44,774 nt of DNA from Candidatus Veblenbacteria bacterium (GTDB taxonomy: Bacteria > Patescibacteriota > Patescibacteriia > Veblenbacterales > UBA10138): contig JAUYKG010000004.1 of assembly GCA_030700105.1 (NCBI GenBank), positions 1 to 44,774 of the forward strand. The letters run 5' to 3'. Of the stretch, positions 28,032 through 36,633 are shown piece after piece. The notes beneath the pieces are model-generated. The model saw only the letters and a list, made by a program, of their open reading frames with translations. It ran no database searches and had not been told where the DNA came from. The position numbers were made by a program, and so were the translations under genes. Position 1 is the stretch's first letter; each line of letters opens with the position of its first letter.

Positions 28032-28081
28032 AATTTGGAAGCTTTAATAATTATTTACTAAGATCAATTATATACCCAAAA

Positions 28082-28100
28082 CCGCTCCTATGTGGAGCGG
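28082..28100 (-). terminator. Hairpin terminator
   Basis: CCGCTCC/GGAGCGG with TTTTGGG on minus strand. Confidence 0.7.
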
Positions 28101-28109
28101 CTAAAATGC

Positions 28110-28148
28110 TGGCGGGCCCTGTGGAACGACGCTCGAACAATTGTTGAA
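28110..28148 (-). repeat. tRNA-3'-end-like repeat, copy C
   Basis: TGGCGGGCCCTGTGGAACGACGCTCGAACAATTGTTGAA; flank TAAAATGCTGGCGGG matches the 3' flank of tRNA-Trp. Confidence 0.85.
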
Positions 28149-28218
28149 AGAAATTTTGCTAACTCTTGTAGAGGATGTTAGAACCATGATTATGGTGAAA
28201 TGTGTGACTCTAGTCTAA

Positions 28219-28854
28219 TTATTCCTCATCAAGCGGCTTGATCTCGTTTATGAATCGGAAATCTTCAGGAACGACACCCAACTTTGCAATCGGCCTCACG
28301 GCTGTTTCTGCCGCCCATTCGTCCACTAATTCTCCCTTATCATTAACGCCCTGCGCAAACGAGCTGTGGTCTAGAATGTAAACTGCGCCGCGTGTCCAGG
28401 GTTTTGCTTCAATCGCTTCTCGAGACATACGAAATTCATACTTGGCCTCCCCCGTTTCTGCATCGGCCTCATAACCACTTATAATCGCGCCGCGTATCTT
28501 AGTTCGGTCTCGAATGGCATAAAAAATGGGTAGCACAGAATCGGTTACCGCATACACAGCCTTTTTGTTTCCAAACTCCTTCGCGCCATCGTTCGTTTGT
28601 TGGGGTGCTAAAACCTCAAGGTTTTGATTTGAAGAACCGTGTAAGAGAAGGTGTTTTTCTTCAACCAAAAACTTTAGGAATTCTTCCTTAGGATAAGGAA
28701 GATTATAGTCAATAACAGCTATGGCTTCTTTGCTATGAGACTCGAAAAAATTCGAGTAGAGTTGGGCGAAATCGGCACGCCGCCTCACTTCCTCTTCTTG
28801 TCGTGCAGTTCCTTCCATACCCATGGCTTCTCTAGGATGCATAATAGCGTACAT
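28219..28854 (-). CDS. Hypothetical protein, possibly ADP-ribosyltransferase-like fold
   Basis: HLLLHGSSNQNLEVLAP...FGNKKAVYAVTDSVLPIFYAI resembles ART H-Y motif spacing (weak). Confidence 0.5.
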   Translation of the reverse strand: MYAIMHPREAMGMEGTARQEEEVRRRADFAQLYSNFFESHSKEAIAVIDYNLPYPKEEFLKFLVEEKHLLLHGSSNQNLEVLAPQQTNDGAKEFGNKKAVYAVTDSVLPIFYAIRDRTKIRGAIISGYEADAETGEAKYEFRMSREAIEAKPWTRGAVYILDHSSFAQGVNDKGELVDEWAAETAVRPIAKLGVVPEDFRFINEIKPLDEE

Positions 28855-28930
28855 CGTGATCTAAACTTACAGGCTTAGCCTAACAGAATAAGCTAGTCTT
28901 TTCTATCTTATTTGTAAAGGGGTATACCAA

Positions 28931-28952
28931 AAGCCGCTCAGGTGAGCGGCTT
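28931..28952 (-). terminator. Terminator after tRNA-Trp
   Basis: AAGCCGCTCA/TGAGCGGCTT followed by TTGG on minus strand. Confidence 0.75.
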
Positions 28953-28960
28953 GAAAATGC

Positions 28961-29034
28961 TGGCGGGGGCGGTAGGAATCGAACCCACGTTACTGGTTTT
29001 GGAGACCAGAGTCCTACCACTGAACGACGCCCCC
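28961..29034 (-). tRNA. tRNA-Trp(CCA)
   Basis: GGGGGCG/CGCCCCC acceptor, anticodon loop CTCCAAA, encoded CCA. Confidence 0.93.
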
Positions 29035-29058
29035 ACGCGCCAAGGCAACCAGACAAAA

Positions 29059-29214
29059 CTACTTGGTTTCCTTGTGCAGGGTGTGCTTTTTGCACCACTT
29101 GCAGTGCTTCTTTGTTTCCAACCGGTTCTTCACCTTTTTCTTATTCCGATAGGTGTGGTAGGTGATACGGTGGCACTCCGAGCACTCAAGCTTGACGAGG
29201 TTATCTTGTGACAT
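29059..29214 (-). CDS. rpmG: 50S ribosomal protein L33 (absent from ORF track, 51 aa)
   Basis: MSQDNLVKLECSECHRITYHTYRNKKKVKNRLETKKHCKWCKKHTLHKETK. Confidence 0.93.
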   Translation of the reverse strand: MSQDNLVKLECSECHRITYHTYRNKKKVKNRLETKKHCKWCKKHTLHKETK

Positions 29215-29244
29215 AGGAAATATAAAATCAAAATAAAAAGATGC

Positions 29245-29319
29245 TGGAGCCAGCGGTCGGATTTGAACCGACGACCTACTGTTTACAAAACAGTTGCTCT
29301 ACCACTGAGCTACGCTGGC
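29245..29319 (-). tRNA. tRNA-Thr(TGT)
   Basis: GCCAGCG/CGCTGGC acceptor, loop TTTGTAA, encoded CCA. Confidence 0.93.
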
Positions 29320-29385
29320 GAGCATAGCTGGCTAAAAAATCCGACAGCTTCACAATGACCGACTTAACAATGAACTACTGTTACC

Positions 29386-29472
29386 TGGTGGGTGGGGAGG
29401 GATTCGAACCCCCGAAGCCACGAGGGCGACTGGTTTACAGCCAGTCCCGTTTGACCACTTCGGTACCCACCC
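29386..29472 (-). tRNA. tRNA-Tyr(GTA)
   Basis: GGGTGGG/CCCACCC acceptor, loop CTGTAAA, long variable arm, encoded CCA. Confidence 0.93.
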
Positions 29473-29548
29473 TGGAGCCGTTGGCCGGAATTGAACCGGC
29501 GACCTACTCCTTACCATGGAGTTGCTCTACCAGCTGAGCTACAACGGC
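29473..29548 (-). tRNA. tRNA-Thr(GGT)
   Basis: GCCGTTG/CAACGGC acceptor, loop ATGGTAA, encoded CCA. Confidence 0.93.
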
Positions 29549-29560
29549 AAGTTGTATTGG

Positions 29561-30502
29561 CTAACGCCTTCCGGTCGGCAAGTTAAAGCTGGTGCTCCCC
29601 TTACTACTCTTGGAGCGTTTTGGTTTTGTCTTGTGTTCAAGTTCGCGAATGGCGCGCGCGAACTCGGCTATCTTCTGATTCTCAGGATTTGCCTCCCGCA
29701 AGGCAGCCAAACCTTCCTGCGCCAGATTTGATTGCCCATTCAATATACTGACTTCTATGAAAAAGTCAAGAGTTTTGGGGTTCTGAGGCTCTATCTTCCT
29801 AGCCTCCTTAAGGTACTTGAGGGCGCTGGCCGCGTCCCCGAGCTCGCACAGTATATGTGCCAATTCCAACCTGGGCTGAGCCAGGCTGGTAAGCTGCATG
29901 GCGCCCAGATACTCATCACGCGCTTCTTCCAGCCTGCCCTGGCCCGAGGCCACCCGAGCCAAACCAAGACTGGAGGTGGCGGTGCGGCCTTGCTGCAATA
30001 GGTACTCGTATACCTCCCGGGCCGCTTCAAAATCACGCTGTTCCAGATACACCTCGCCCAGCCCTTGGTACGCTAGCAAATGGTGCGGATCCAAGCGCAA
30101 TACCTCAAGGTACGCCTCCTCGGCTGGGATGTACTTCTCCTGAGCCAACGCTTCTTCGGCGCGCCGAAGATAGTCGGCCATGGTGCGTTTGGGCGAAGTA
30201 CGCTCTAAAATACTTTGTTGCAGATGCTCCCCCAGTTCCCCCAGGCGCTGTGGTAAGGATCTGACTGTGCCTCTCTTACGCCCCGAGGACGAGCCGAAGA
30301 CGGCTACTACACGGCGGCCTAAAGTTACAAGTTGGCGCTTGAGGCGACCAGCCACTAGGTGCTGCTTCACCTCCTGCTCCCTGAACTTAACCACCTCAGA
30401 AGGATTAGTAAGCCGCAGTACCGGTAGCTTGCGTACCACCAAAGCGATAAGTCCTGCCAGACCGCCGAGAAAAAGGAGCCCCAGAACCGCGTCCAAAGCC
30501 AT
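29561..30502 (-). CDS. TPR-repeat protein with N-terminal TM
   Basis: EEALAQEKYIPAEEAYLEVLRLDPHHLLAYQGLGEVYLEQRDFEAAREVYEYLL. Confidence 0.8.
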   Translation of the reverse strand: MALDAVLGLLFLGGLAGLIALVVRKLPVLRLTNPSEVVKFREQEVKQHLVAGRLKRQLVTLGRRVVAVFGSSSGRKRGTVRSLPQRLGELGEHLQQSILERTSPKRTMADYLRRAEEALAQEKYIPAEEAYLEVLRLDPHHLLAYQGLGEVYLEQRDFEAAREVYEYLLQQGRTATSSLGLARVASGQGRLEEARDEYLGAMQLTSLAQPRLELAHILCELGDAASALKYLKEARKIEPQNPKTLDFFIEVSILNGQSNLAQEGLAALREANPENQKIAEFARAIRELEHKTKPKRSKSSKGSTSFNLPTGRR

Positions 30503-30505
30503 AGC

Positions 30506-31360
30506 TTAACGCGCCAGGCGCCTGAGCTTTTGAACAGCCAAGGCTGTGAGGGCCGCCACCACTGGCCCAAACACCACCCGGGGGTCATATTCATTCCGCT
30601 GACGAGCAAGCTCACGCCGCATGGCCGCCAGATAGGCCAGCCTAAGCTCGGTATCAATGTTTACCACTGTTACCCCTAACTTGGCCGCCCGCTTGAGATC
30701 GGGCACAGGCACGCCCGAACCGCCATGCAGCACCAAAGGCACGCGCACGAATTCGTGAATGACTCGCAAGCGCTTAAAATCTATCTTGGGCAGTTTGCGG
30801 AACATCTTTATGGGCCCATGCAAAGTGCCTACTGCCACCCCCAGACTATCCACTCCGGTTAAACGCACGAACTCGCGCGCTTGTACTGGATCGGTCATAA
30901 GTTCGCTCGCCACCCGCAGGTGTGTGAGCCGGCGGCGTGGTACCAGCGCACCAACCTCGCCTTGCACCATCACGCGATGTCGTCGGGCAAAATCCACCAC
31001 CCGCTTCGTCAGCTGTACATTAGCCTTAAACGGGAGGGCTGAACCGTCTATCATCACCGAGGAAAAACCGGCACGAATAGCGCTGGCACACAATTTAAAA
31101 CTCCGGCCATGGTCCAGGTGAAGCCCCAGGGGCACACGGCCACCTGCTTCGTGGCTGGCCGCCCTTACCAGGGCTACCACCGTTTCCAAACCGAGGTACA
31201 CTATGGTCTTCTCGCTGATCTCGAACAACGTAGGGGCACCCACCTGGCGCGCGGCCCGCGCCACCGCCAACGTGGTCTCGGCGTTCATGGTGTTAAAAGC
31301 CACCACCAAGCGGTGCTGACGATAGGCTTGGGTGATAATTCGACGTACGGAGGTAAGCAT
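30506..31360 (-). CDS. fba: Class II fructose-bisphosphate aldolase family
   Basis: VAFNTMNAETTLAVARAARQVGAPTLFEIS, LGLHLDHGRSF, GFSSVMIDGSALPF, LHGGSGVP. Confidence 0.88.
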   Translation of the reverse strand: MLTSVRRIITQAYRQHRLVVAFNTMNAETTLAVARAARQVGAPTLFEISEKTIVYLGLETVVALVRAASHEAGGRVPLGLHLDHGRSFKLCASAIRAGFSSVMIDGSALPFKANVQLTKRVVDFARRHRVMVQGEVGALVPRRRLTHLRVASELMTDPVQAREFVRLTGVDSLGVAVGTLHGPIKMFRKLPKIDFKRLRVIHEFVRVPLVLHGGSGVPVPDLKRAAKLGVTVVNIDTELRLAYLAAMRRELARQRNEYDPRVVFGPVVAALTALAVQKLRRLAR

Positions 31361-31365
31361 ACTAC

Positions 31366-32145
31366 TTAAAGTTTCTTCATCAAGTTGGTGAACCGCTTGG
31401 CCTCCAGACTGGCGCCGCCCACCAACACGCCGGCGAGCAGGCCTCGGCCCACGAAGTTACCGATGTTGACAGGGTCCACGCTACCACCGTAAATAATCCG
31501 TACCTGCCTCGCGATGGTGCTCTCCGAAAACACATCAAGCAAGGTGTGCCGAATGACAAGTGCTGTTTCCTGGGCCTCGTGAGTTTCCACCGCCTGCCCA
31601 GAACCTATCACCCACACTGGTTCATAGGCAATAACGAGCCCCAAACCGCTCGTGAGCGTAACACCCGCCAGGGCCGAAGCAACTTGACGCGCAATCACCA
31701 AATACTTCTGCCCGGTCTGACGCTCGGAAAAAGTTTCACCCACGCACAGCACCGGCGTAATCCCTTCAGCCAGGGTGGCTAGCACCTTCTGCTGCACCAT
31801 GGCGTCGGACTCTTTCAAAAATTGCCGCCGCTCCGAGTGGCCAATAATGACGTGCGTAACTCCCAGCTCTTTTAATACGCGTGCGCTCACCTCGCCAGTA
31901 TACGGCCCCACAGGCTTCCAAAATACGTCCTGCGCGCCCAAGCACACACTTTGGCGTTTAAGCACCTCCGCCACGGGCGCCAGCGCTGGAAAGGTGGGGC
32001 AAAGCACGAGTTCCAGATGTTCCTTGAGCTTAAGCTTACTGTAGGCCGCCGCCAGATTACGCGCCAAAACCACGCTCTCTTGCACCGAGAGATTCATCTT
32101 CCAATTGGCGAGTACCAGCGGCTTAGTGTGCGCCGTCGTGGGCAT
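31366..32145 (-). CDS. tpiA: Triosephosphate isomerase
   Basis: VLANWKMNLS, VIIGHSERRQF, IAYEPVWVIGSGQAV, IIYGGSVDPVN. Confidence 0.96.
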   Translation of the reverse strand: MPTTAHTKPLVLANWKMNLSVQESVVLARNLAAAYSKLKLKEHLELVLCPTFPALAPVAEVLKRQSVCLGAQDVFWKPVGPYTGEVSARVLKELGVTHVIIGHSERRQFLKESDAMVQQKVLATLAEGITPVLCVGETFSERQTGQKYLVIARQVASALAGVTLTSGLGLVIAYEPVWVIGSGQAVETHEAQETALVIRHTLLDVFSESTIARQVRIIYGGSVDPVNIGNFVGRGLLAGVLVGGASLEAKRFTNLMKKL

Positions 32146-32193
32146 AGAAAGAGTTCCTCCTCACTTAAGCTTAGGCGAATTCCAAGCTTCCAG

Positions 32194-32790
32194 CTAGCCC
32201 TTGGCCACGGGCTCGGTGGGAGCCGGCTCGCTAACTATCCCCACAATAGCCTGCCCCAAGTTCTCGTCGCGTGAGAGCGTATCATACTCCGGCAGCTCAC
32301 TGGTGGCGGACAAGCCTAGATAGCGAATAAAATCCACCGTCACCTGGTAGTGTGGTACTGGGCCATCCTCGCCCACCACCTCCACCAAACCGCGGATCAT
32401 GAGATTGCGCAGAATAAGGCTGCAGTTCACGCCCCGCACCTGCTCCAGTTCGGGCTTGCTCAAAGGGCCACGGTAAGCCAGTACAGACAAAGCTTCGAGC
32501 TGCGGGCGGGTAAGCTCCCCCAGCTCCTCGACTTTTAAGAACTGGCGCACGAGGTCGGAGTATTCCGGACGCGTGACCATAAGGGCCTCACCTTGGTGCA
32601 AAATAACCTCCAACCCGTGCCCGGCCTCGCGATATCGTTCATTAAGCTCTCGCGCCGCCGCTTCCACATCTCCCACGGTTACCCCGAGCATGTCGGCGAG
32701 CTTCTTAAGGGCGAGCGGCTTACCGGCGGCGAACAGGATACTCTCAAACTTGCCGCGCAGAGCTTCGGTTATTGGGGTGGGGGTCGACAT
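32194..32790 (-). CDS. scpB: Segregation and condensation protein B
   Basis: KFESILFAAGKPLALKKLADMLG...LTRPQLEALSVLAYRGPLSKPELEQVRGVN. Confidence 0.92.
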   Translation of the reverse strand: MSTPTPITEALRGKFESILFAAGKPLALKKLADMLGVTVGDVEAAARELNERYREAGHGLEVILHQGEALMVTRPEYSDLVRQFLKVEELGELTRPQLEALSVLAYRGPLSKPELEQVRGVNCSLILRNLMIRGLVEVVGEDGPVPHYQVTVDFIRYLGLSATSELPEYDTLSRDENLGQAIVGIVSEPAPTEPVAKG

Positions 32791-32792
32791 AG

Positions 32793-33497
32793 CTAGTTCT
32801 CTAGACGGGTAAGGTTAATATCTTGAAACAGCGCCGACTGTTCGGCAATGAGCTGTCGTTGTTTCACGAGCTCTAAGAGCGCCAGGAATGAAACTATGAT
32901 CTCGGTTTTGTCCTTAGCACCCTTAATCAAGCTCTGCCAGTTCAAGTGCGCCTTTTTTAGGATCATGGCCTTAAGGGCTTGTATTTTCTCCGTGATAGAA
33001 ATGACTTTTAGCAACGTAACTTGCGGAAGCTTAATAATTGGTTCAAGAGCGGCAATCACGCGCCCCAAAGCCTGCCGCAAACCATCGACACTCAAGTTCG
33101 GCGGTGGCCCTTCTGGTTCCTCGCGCTTTAGGATAAGGGGTTTTGGGCGCACCCAGGCCACGTGGCCCGCTCGCCACAACTTATCTATCGCCCGCCCGGC
33201 TGCTATAAAGCGCTGGTACAACCGTAACTGACGCTCAAGCTCCGAGGCCTCCTCTTCCCCGCCCAAATCAAGTGTAGGCAAGAGCAAGCGGGACTTAATC
33301 AGCAAAAGCTTGGCCGCCACCACCAGAAAGTCTGCCACCTCTTCCGGGTTCAGCTCTTCCACTTGCTTAAGGTATTCCAGGTACTGATCCGTTACCTGCG
33401 CCAGGGAAACCTCGGTAATATCAAGCTCCTCCTGTTCTATGAGCTGCAACAGGAGGTCTAGGGGCCCTTGAAACTTTTCTATCTTGATTTCGTACAT
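32793..33497 (-). CDS. scpA: Segregation and condensation protein A
   Basis: FQGPLDLLLQLIEQEELDITEVSLAQVTDQYL...ADFLVVAAKLLLIKSRLLLP. Confidence 0.93.
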   Translation of the reverse strand: MYEIKIEKFQGPLDLLLQLIEQEELDITEVSLAQVTDQYLEYLKQVEELNPEEVADFLVVAAKLLLIKSRLLLPTLDLGGEEEASELERQLRLYQRFIAAGRAIDKLWRAGHVAWVRPKPLILKREEPEGPPPNLSVDGLRQALGRVIAALEPIIKLPQVTLLKVISITEKIQALKAMILKKAHLNWQSLIKGAKDKTEIIVSFLALLELVKQRQLIAEQSALFQDINLTRLEN

Positions 33498-33510
33498 GAA
33501 GCCACCAAAC

Positions 33511-33990
33511 TCACTTCTTCTTGGAAAAATTCGCCAGTTTGCCCTCCACCGCTTTCAACAGGTCTTTGGTTTTCATATGCACCGACTCTTCAAAACTTCC
33601 GGCCTGCACCACTGCTTTCTGTGCTCGCATTACGGCCCTATCCACATACACCGGTAGCTTGTAGAGCGGTCCGTGGAAAGGCGAAAGCGCACCGGCTTTG
33701 ATCTTGAACAGCTTCACCATGGTGTTCTCGCGATCAATATCCACACTCTTGGCGCCAGTAACCTTCTTGAGAACCTTAAAATCCACCTGGCGCGAAGCAG
33801 GTAGTACTAGAATGGCATGGCCCTTGTCCACCTTAACCACCAGTGTTTTGGCAACCTCGCCGAGCTTGCGCCCCAGGGTTTGCGCCAGATCATAGGCCGT
33901 GTACACCGTACGGTGACCAATTATCTCATGCTTAATTTTGTTCTTTTTTAAAAAGTTCAAAACTTTGGCGGGTATTTTCATGTGGCGCAT
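33511..33990 (-). CDS. YbaK/EbsC-family aminoacyl-tRNA deacylase-like protein
   Basis: LGRKLGEVAKTLVVKVDKGHAILVLPASRQVDFKVLKKVTGAKSV. Confidence 0.8.
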   Translation of the reverse strand: MRHMKIPAKVLNFLKKNKIKHEIIGHRTVYTAYDLAQTLGRKLGEVAKTLVVKVDKGHAILVLPASRQVDFKVLKKVTGAKSVDIDRENTMVKLFKIKAGALSPFHGPLYKLPVYVDRAVMRAQKAVVQAGSFEESVHMKTKDLLKAVEGKLANFSKKK

Positions 33991-34011
33991 AAGCGTACGG
34001 GGGATTAATTA

Positions 34012-34278
34012 TTAGCTACCGATGTTGGCGATAATATCAAAAATAGGAACGTTGAAGGATTGCAGGATAATGAAGAAAATAATAATGAGCGCTAACCACA
34101 GAATAATCTTAAAAATAACGCTCGTTACCAATTTTAGTATGAAAGCCAGGATAACGGCCCCACCCAAGCCAATGGCCCAGGCCGGCAGGGTGCGCTCCAA
34201 ATCGGCCACAAATTCGGCTGGTAAGAACTTAATGACGAATCGACCAATAATCGTGAGCCAATTGAGTACGGTTTCCAT
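34012..34278 (-). CDS. Small hypothetical membrane protein
   Basis: ORF with TM helices. Confidence 0.5.
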   Translation of the reverse strand: METVLNWLTIIGRFVIKFLPAEFVADLERTLPAWAIGLGGAVILAFILKLVTSVIFKIILWLALIIIFFIILQSFNVPIFDIIANIGS

Positions 34279-34284
34279 AAGTGG

Positions 34285-34614
34285 TTAGTGGTTACTATTT
34301 ACTCTCTGCTTCTTAAGCCGCAACGGCAGCGCCTGTTGCTCGCCCAACAGCTTGCGCGCGATGCGCCGGCCGTCCGGCAGCAACCGCACCTCCTTAATGT
34401 ACCACTTCTCCCGCGTTCTGACACCGTAACCTACCATAAGCCCCTTATCTACGAGTGATTCCAAACTTTTGGTGATTATGCTCACCATATCACCTGCTTT
34501 AGGCTTTAACTTTTGCCCTTCGTAAAACCTGGCAAAGCCACCCCGCCCCACTACTTTAGCCGAAGAAGTGTAGCAAGCCCTTAGGAGATATTTTTGTAAC
34601 GGGGAGAGACGCAT
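34285..34614 (-). CDS. Hypothetical protein
   Basis: ORF in operon context. Confidence 0.5.
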   Translation of the reverse strand: MRLSPLQKYLLRACYTSSAKVVGRGGFARFYEGQKLKPKAGDMVSIITKSLESLVDKGLMVGYGVRTREKWYIKEVRLLPDGRRIARKLLGEQQALPLRLKKQRVNSNH

Positions 34615-34618
34615 ACAG

Positions 34619-35173
34619 TTATATATAACCCTGTTTCTTAGCTACTTTAAACCAATCCTGTTTTAAAACCGCCAGAATAATGGAATCGTAAAACTTACCT
34701 TTCTTGCACAAGTTCTGGCGCAACAGCCCCTCTTTTTTGTACCCGCACTTTAGGCTGTAACGGGCGCTGCGCGGATTGTGCGGGAACACATGACTCACTA
34801 CCCTGTTGAGTTTGAGTTTTAGGAAAGCGTACTTCAGTAGCGCCATTTTCGCGTCCGAACCATACCCCTTGCCCCAGTACTTCTCATACGCGATGTAGGC
34901 TCCGGTAGTGGCCTTCTTGTTGTGGATATCAATGTGGTGCAGGCTCATCATGCCAATGGGTTCAGCCGTATCTTTCCGCTCAATAATGAAGTGCTTGGTG
35001 TATTTTATTTTGGTAACCATGTCGCGCACCTTCTTGCGCTCCTTAACCAAACTAATAGGAATTTCCACGCCCAGGAAACGGTTCAAACGTTTGTTGTTTA
35101 TCCAGCGATACAGCATCATGGTATCGCTCAGCCTTACCGGCCGCAGGCGCGTAGTTTTGCCTACCAGAACCAT
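34619..35173 (-). CDS. GNAT-family (RimJ/RimL-like) acetyltransferase
   Basis: TTRLRPVRLSDTMMLYRWINN...AYIAYEKYWGKGYGSDAKMALLKYAFLKLKLNRVVSHVFPHNPRSARYSLKCGYKKEG. Confidence 0.88.
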   Translation of the reverse strand: MVLVGKTTRLRPVRLSDTMMLYRWINNKRLNRFLGVEIPISLVKERKKVRDMVTKIKYTKHFIIERKDTAEPIGMMSLHHIDIHNKKATTGAYIAYEKYWGKGYGSDAKMALLKYAFLKLKLNRVVSHVFPHNPRSARYSLKCGYKKEGLLRQNLCKKGKFYDSIILAVLKQDWFKVAKKQGYI

Positions 35174-35215
35174 ACTTTTCTCATAGTAACATTCGTACGA
35201 ACATTATAATGAAGA

Positions 35216-36631
35216 TTAACCTATATCTTTTATACCCAATTCTTTCAACTGCTCCTTGCTCACCTCCGCCGGCGCGCCCATAAGAGGATCGCGCACATCA
35301 CCAGTCAAAGGAAAGGCAATAACCTCGCGGATGTTCTTCTCGCCGCACAGAATTGAGACCAACCTATCCAAGCCAGGTGCAATACCACCGTGCGGCGGCA
35401 CGCCGTACTGGAAAGCCTCTATGAGGTGAGCGAACTGCTGTTTTTGCTCCGCGCTAAAGCCTATTAAATCCCAAATCTTTTCCTGAACTTTCGGATCGTG
35501 AATCCGGAGACTCCCCCCGCCTACCTCCAAACCATTCAGTACTAAATCGTGCTGGTACGAACGCGCCTTGCCCGGCTCGGTCTCTAGCAACGGCAAGTCC
35601 TCCTCTTTGGGGCGGGTGAACATGTGGTGCGATGGCGCCCATTTGCTAGCCCCAGAACCGTGAAAAAAATCCTCGTCCGACTGTTCAGTAAAGAGCGGGA
35701 AATCCACTACCCAGACAAAGGCCAGTTCATTAACATCATTCTTGTCCTGGCGCAGATCCGGCTTGTCGGTACCGTACTTTTCTACTACCTCGGCATGCTT
35801 TAGCCTGGGCCAGGGTTCGAAGGTGAGGTGCTTCTCCGGAAAAAGTTTTTTCACCATGGAAGTGAACATACTCTCCGTAATGACCAGGATATCGTCCTGG
35901 CTGACGAACGACATTTCCATATCAATCTGATAGAACTCCCCGGGGCTCCTATCGGCCCGGGCGTCCTCGTCCCGAAAGCAGGGCGCAATCTGGAAATAGC
36001 GCTCGAACCCAGCCACCATCAAGAGCTGTTTGTACTGCTGAGGCGACTGCGGCAAGGCGAAGAACTTGCCCTTATGAACACGAGAAGGTACCAGGTAATC
36101 GCGCGCGCCCTCGGGCGTGGATTTGGACAGCATGGGAGTCTGTATGTAAGTAAAGCCGTGATTCGTTAGGTAATCAATTACGTAACTAATTACGTTACTA
36201 CGTTGTTGTATATTCTTGGCCATACGCTCGTGCCGCAGGTCAAGGTAGCGGTACTTAAGCCTAAGCTCTTCCGAGGCTTGCCGGTCCTCGTTCTCTATTT
36301 CGAACGGCGGGGTTTTGGCGGTGTTTATTATTTCCAACTTCTCGGCTAATACCTCCACCTGGCCGGAGGGTAATTTATCGTTCTCACTGCCCGCCTTTCT
36401 GGCCTGCAGCTTGCCAGTAACCGCCACCACGTATTCGGGGCGAATTTCTTTAGCTGCTGCCAGCGTTTCCTCGCTTGCGGAGGGCAAAATAACTACCTGC
36501 ATTAAGCCTGTCCTGTCGCGCAGATCAAAAAATACCATTTTGCCGAGGTTTCGGCGCACATGCACCCAACCCTTAAGCAGGACTTCCTCGCCAACTTTTC
36601 CTATAGCTTCTGAAATAGAAATTCGCGACAT
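35216..36631 (-). CDS. aspS: Aspartyl-tRNA synthetase lacking the bacterial GAD insertion domain
   Basis: GWVHVRRNLGKMVFFDLRDRTG, QIDMEMSF, GGIAPGLDRLVSIL; VEKYGTDKPDLRQDKNDVNELAFVWVVDFPLF skips the GAD region. Confidence 0.92.
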   Translation of the reverse strand: MSRISISEAIGKVGEEVLLKGWVHVRRNLGKMVFFDLRDRTGLMQVVILPSASEETLAAAKEIRPEYVVAVTGKLQARKAGSENDKLPSGQVEVLAEKLEIINTAKTPPFEIENEDRQASEELRLKYRYLDLRHERMAKNIQQRSNVISYVIDYLTNHGFTYIQTPMLSKSTPEGARDYLVPSRVHKGKFFALPQSPQQYKQLLMVAGFERYFQIAPCFRDEDARADRSPGEFYQIDMEMSFVSQDDILVITESMFTSMVKKLFPEKHLTFEPWPRLKHAEVVEKYGTDKPDLRQDKNDVNELAFVWVVDFPLFTEQSDEDFFHGSGASKWAPSHHMFTRPKEEDLPLLETEPGKARSYQHDLVLNGLEVGGGSLRIHDPKVQEKIWDLIGFSAEQKQQFAHLIEAFQYGVPPHGGIAPGLDRLVSILCGEKNIREVIAFPLTGDVRDPLMGAPAEVSKEQLKELGIKDIG

Positions 36632-36633
36632 AG

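Noticed and set aside
26971-28160. CRISPR array or classical integron interpretation of the three repeats
   Set aside because: Repeats are ~450-1100 bp apart with genes between them, and lack attC R boxes; no cas or intI in the window.
28880-29098. Minus ORF 28880-29098 and plus ORF 28942-29211
   Set aside because: They overlap tRNA-Trp and the clearly recognisable rpmG on the minus strand.
29355-29731. Plus ORFs 29355-29537 and 29516-29731
   Set aside because: They are translations of tRNA genes read on the opposite strand (e.g. GGEGFEPPKPRG).
35190-35212. TTCGTACGAA palindrome downstream of a TATAAT box before the GNAT gene
   Set aside because: Only 10 bp symmetric core; too short to claim an operator.
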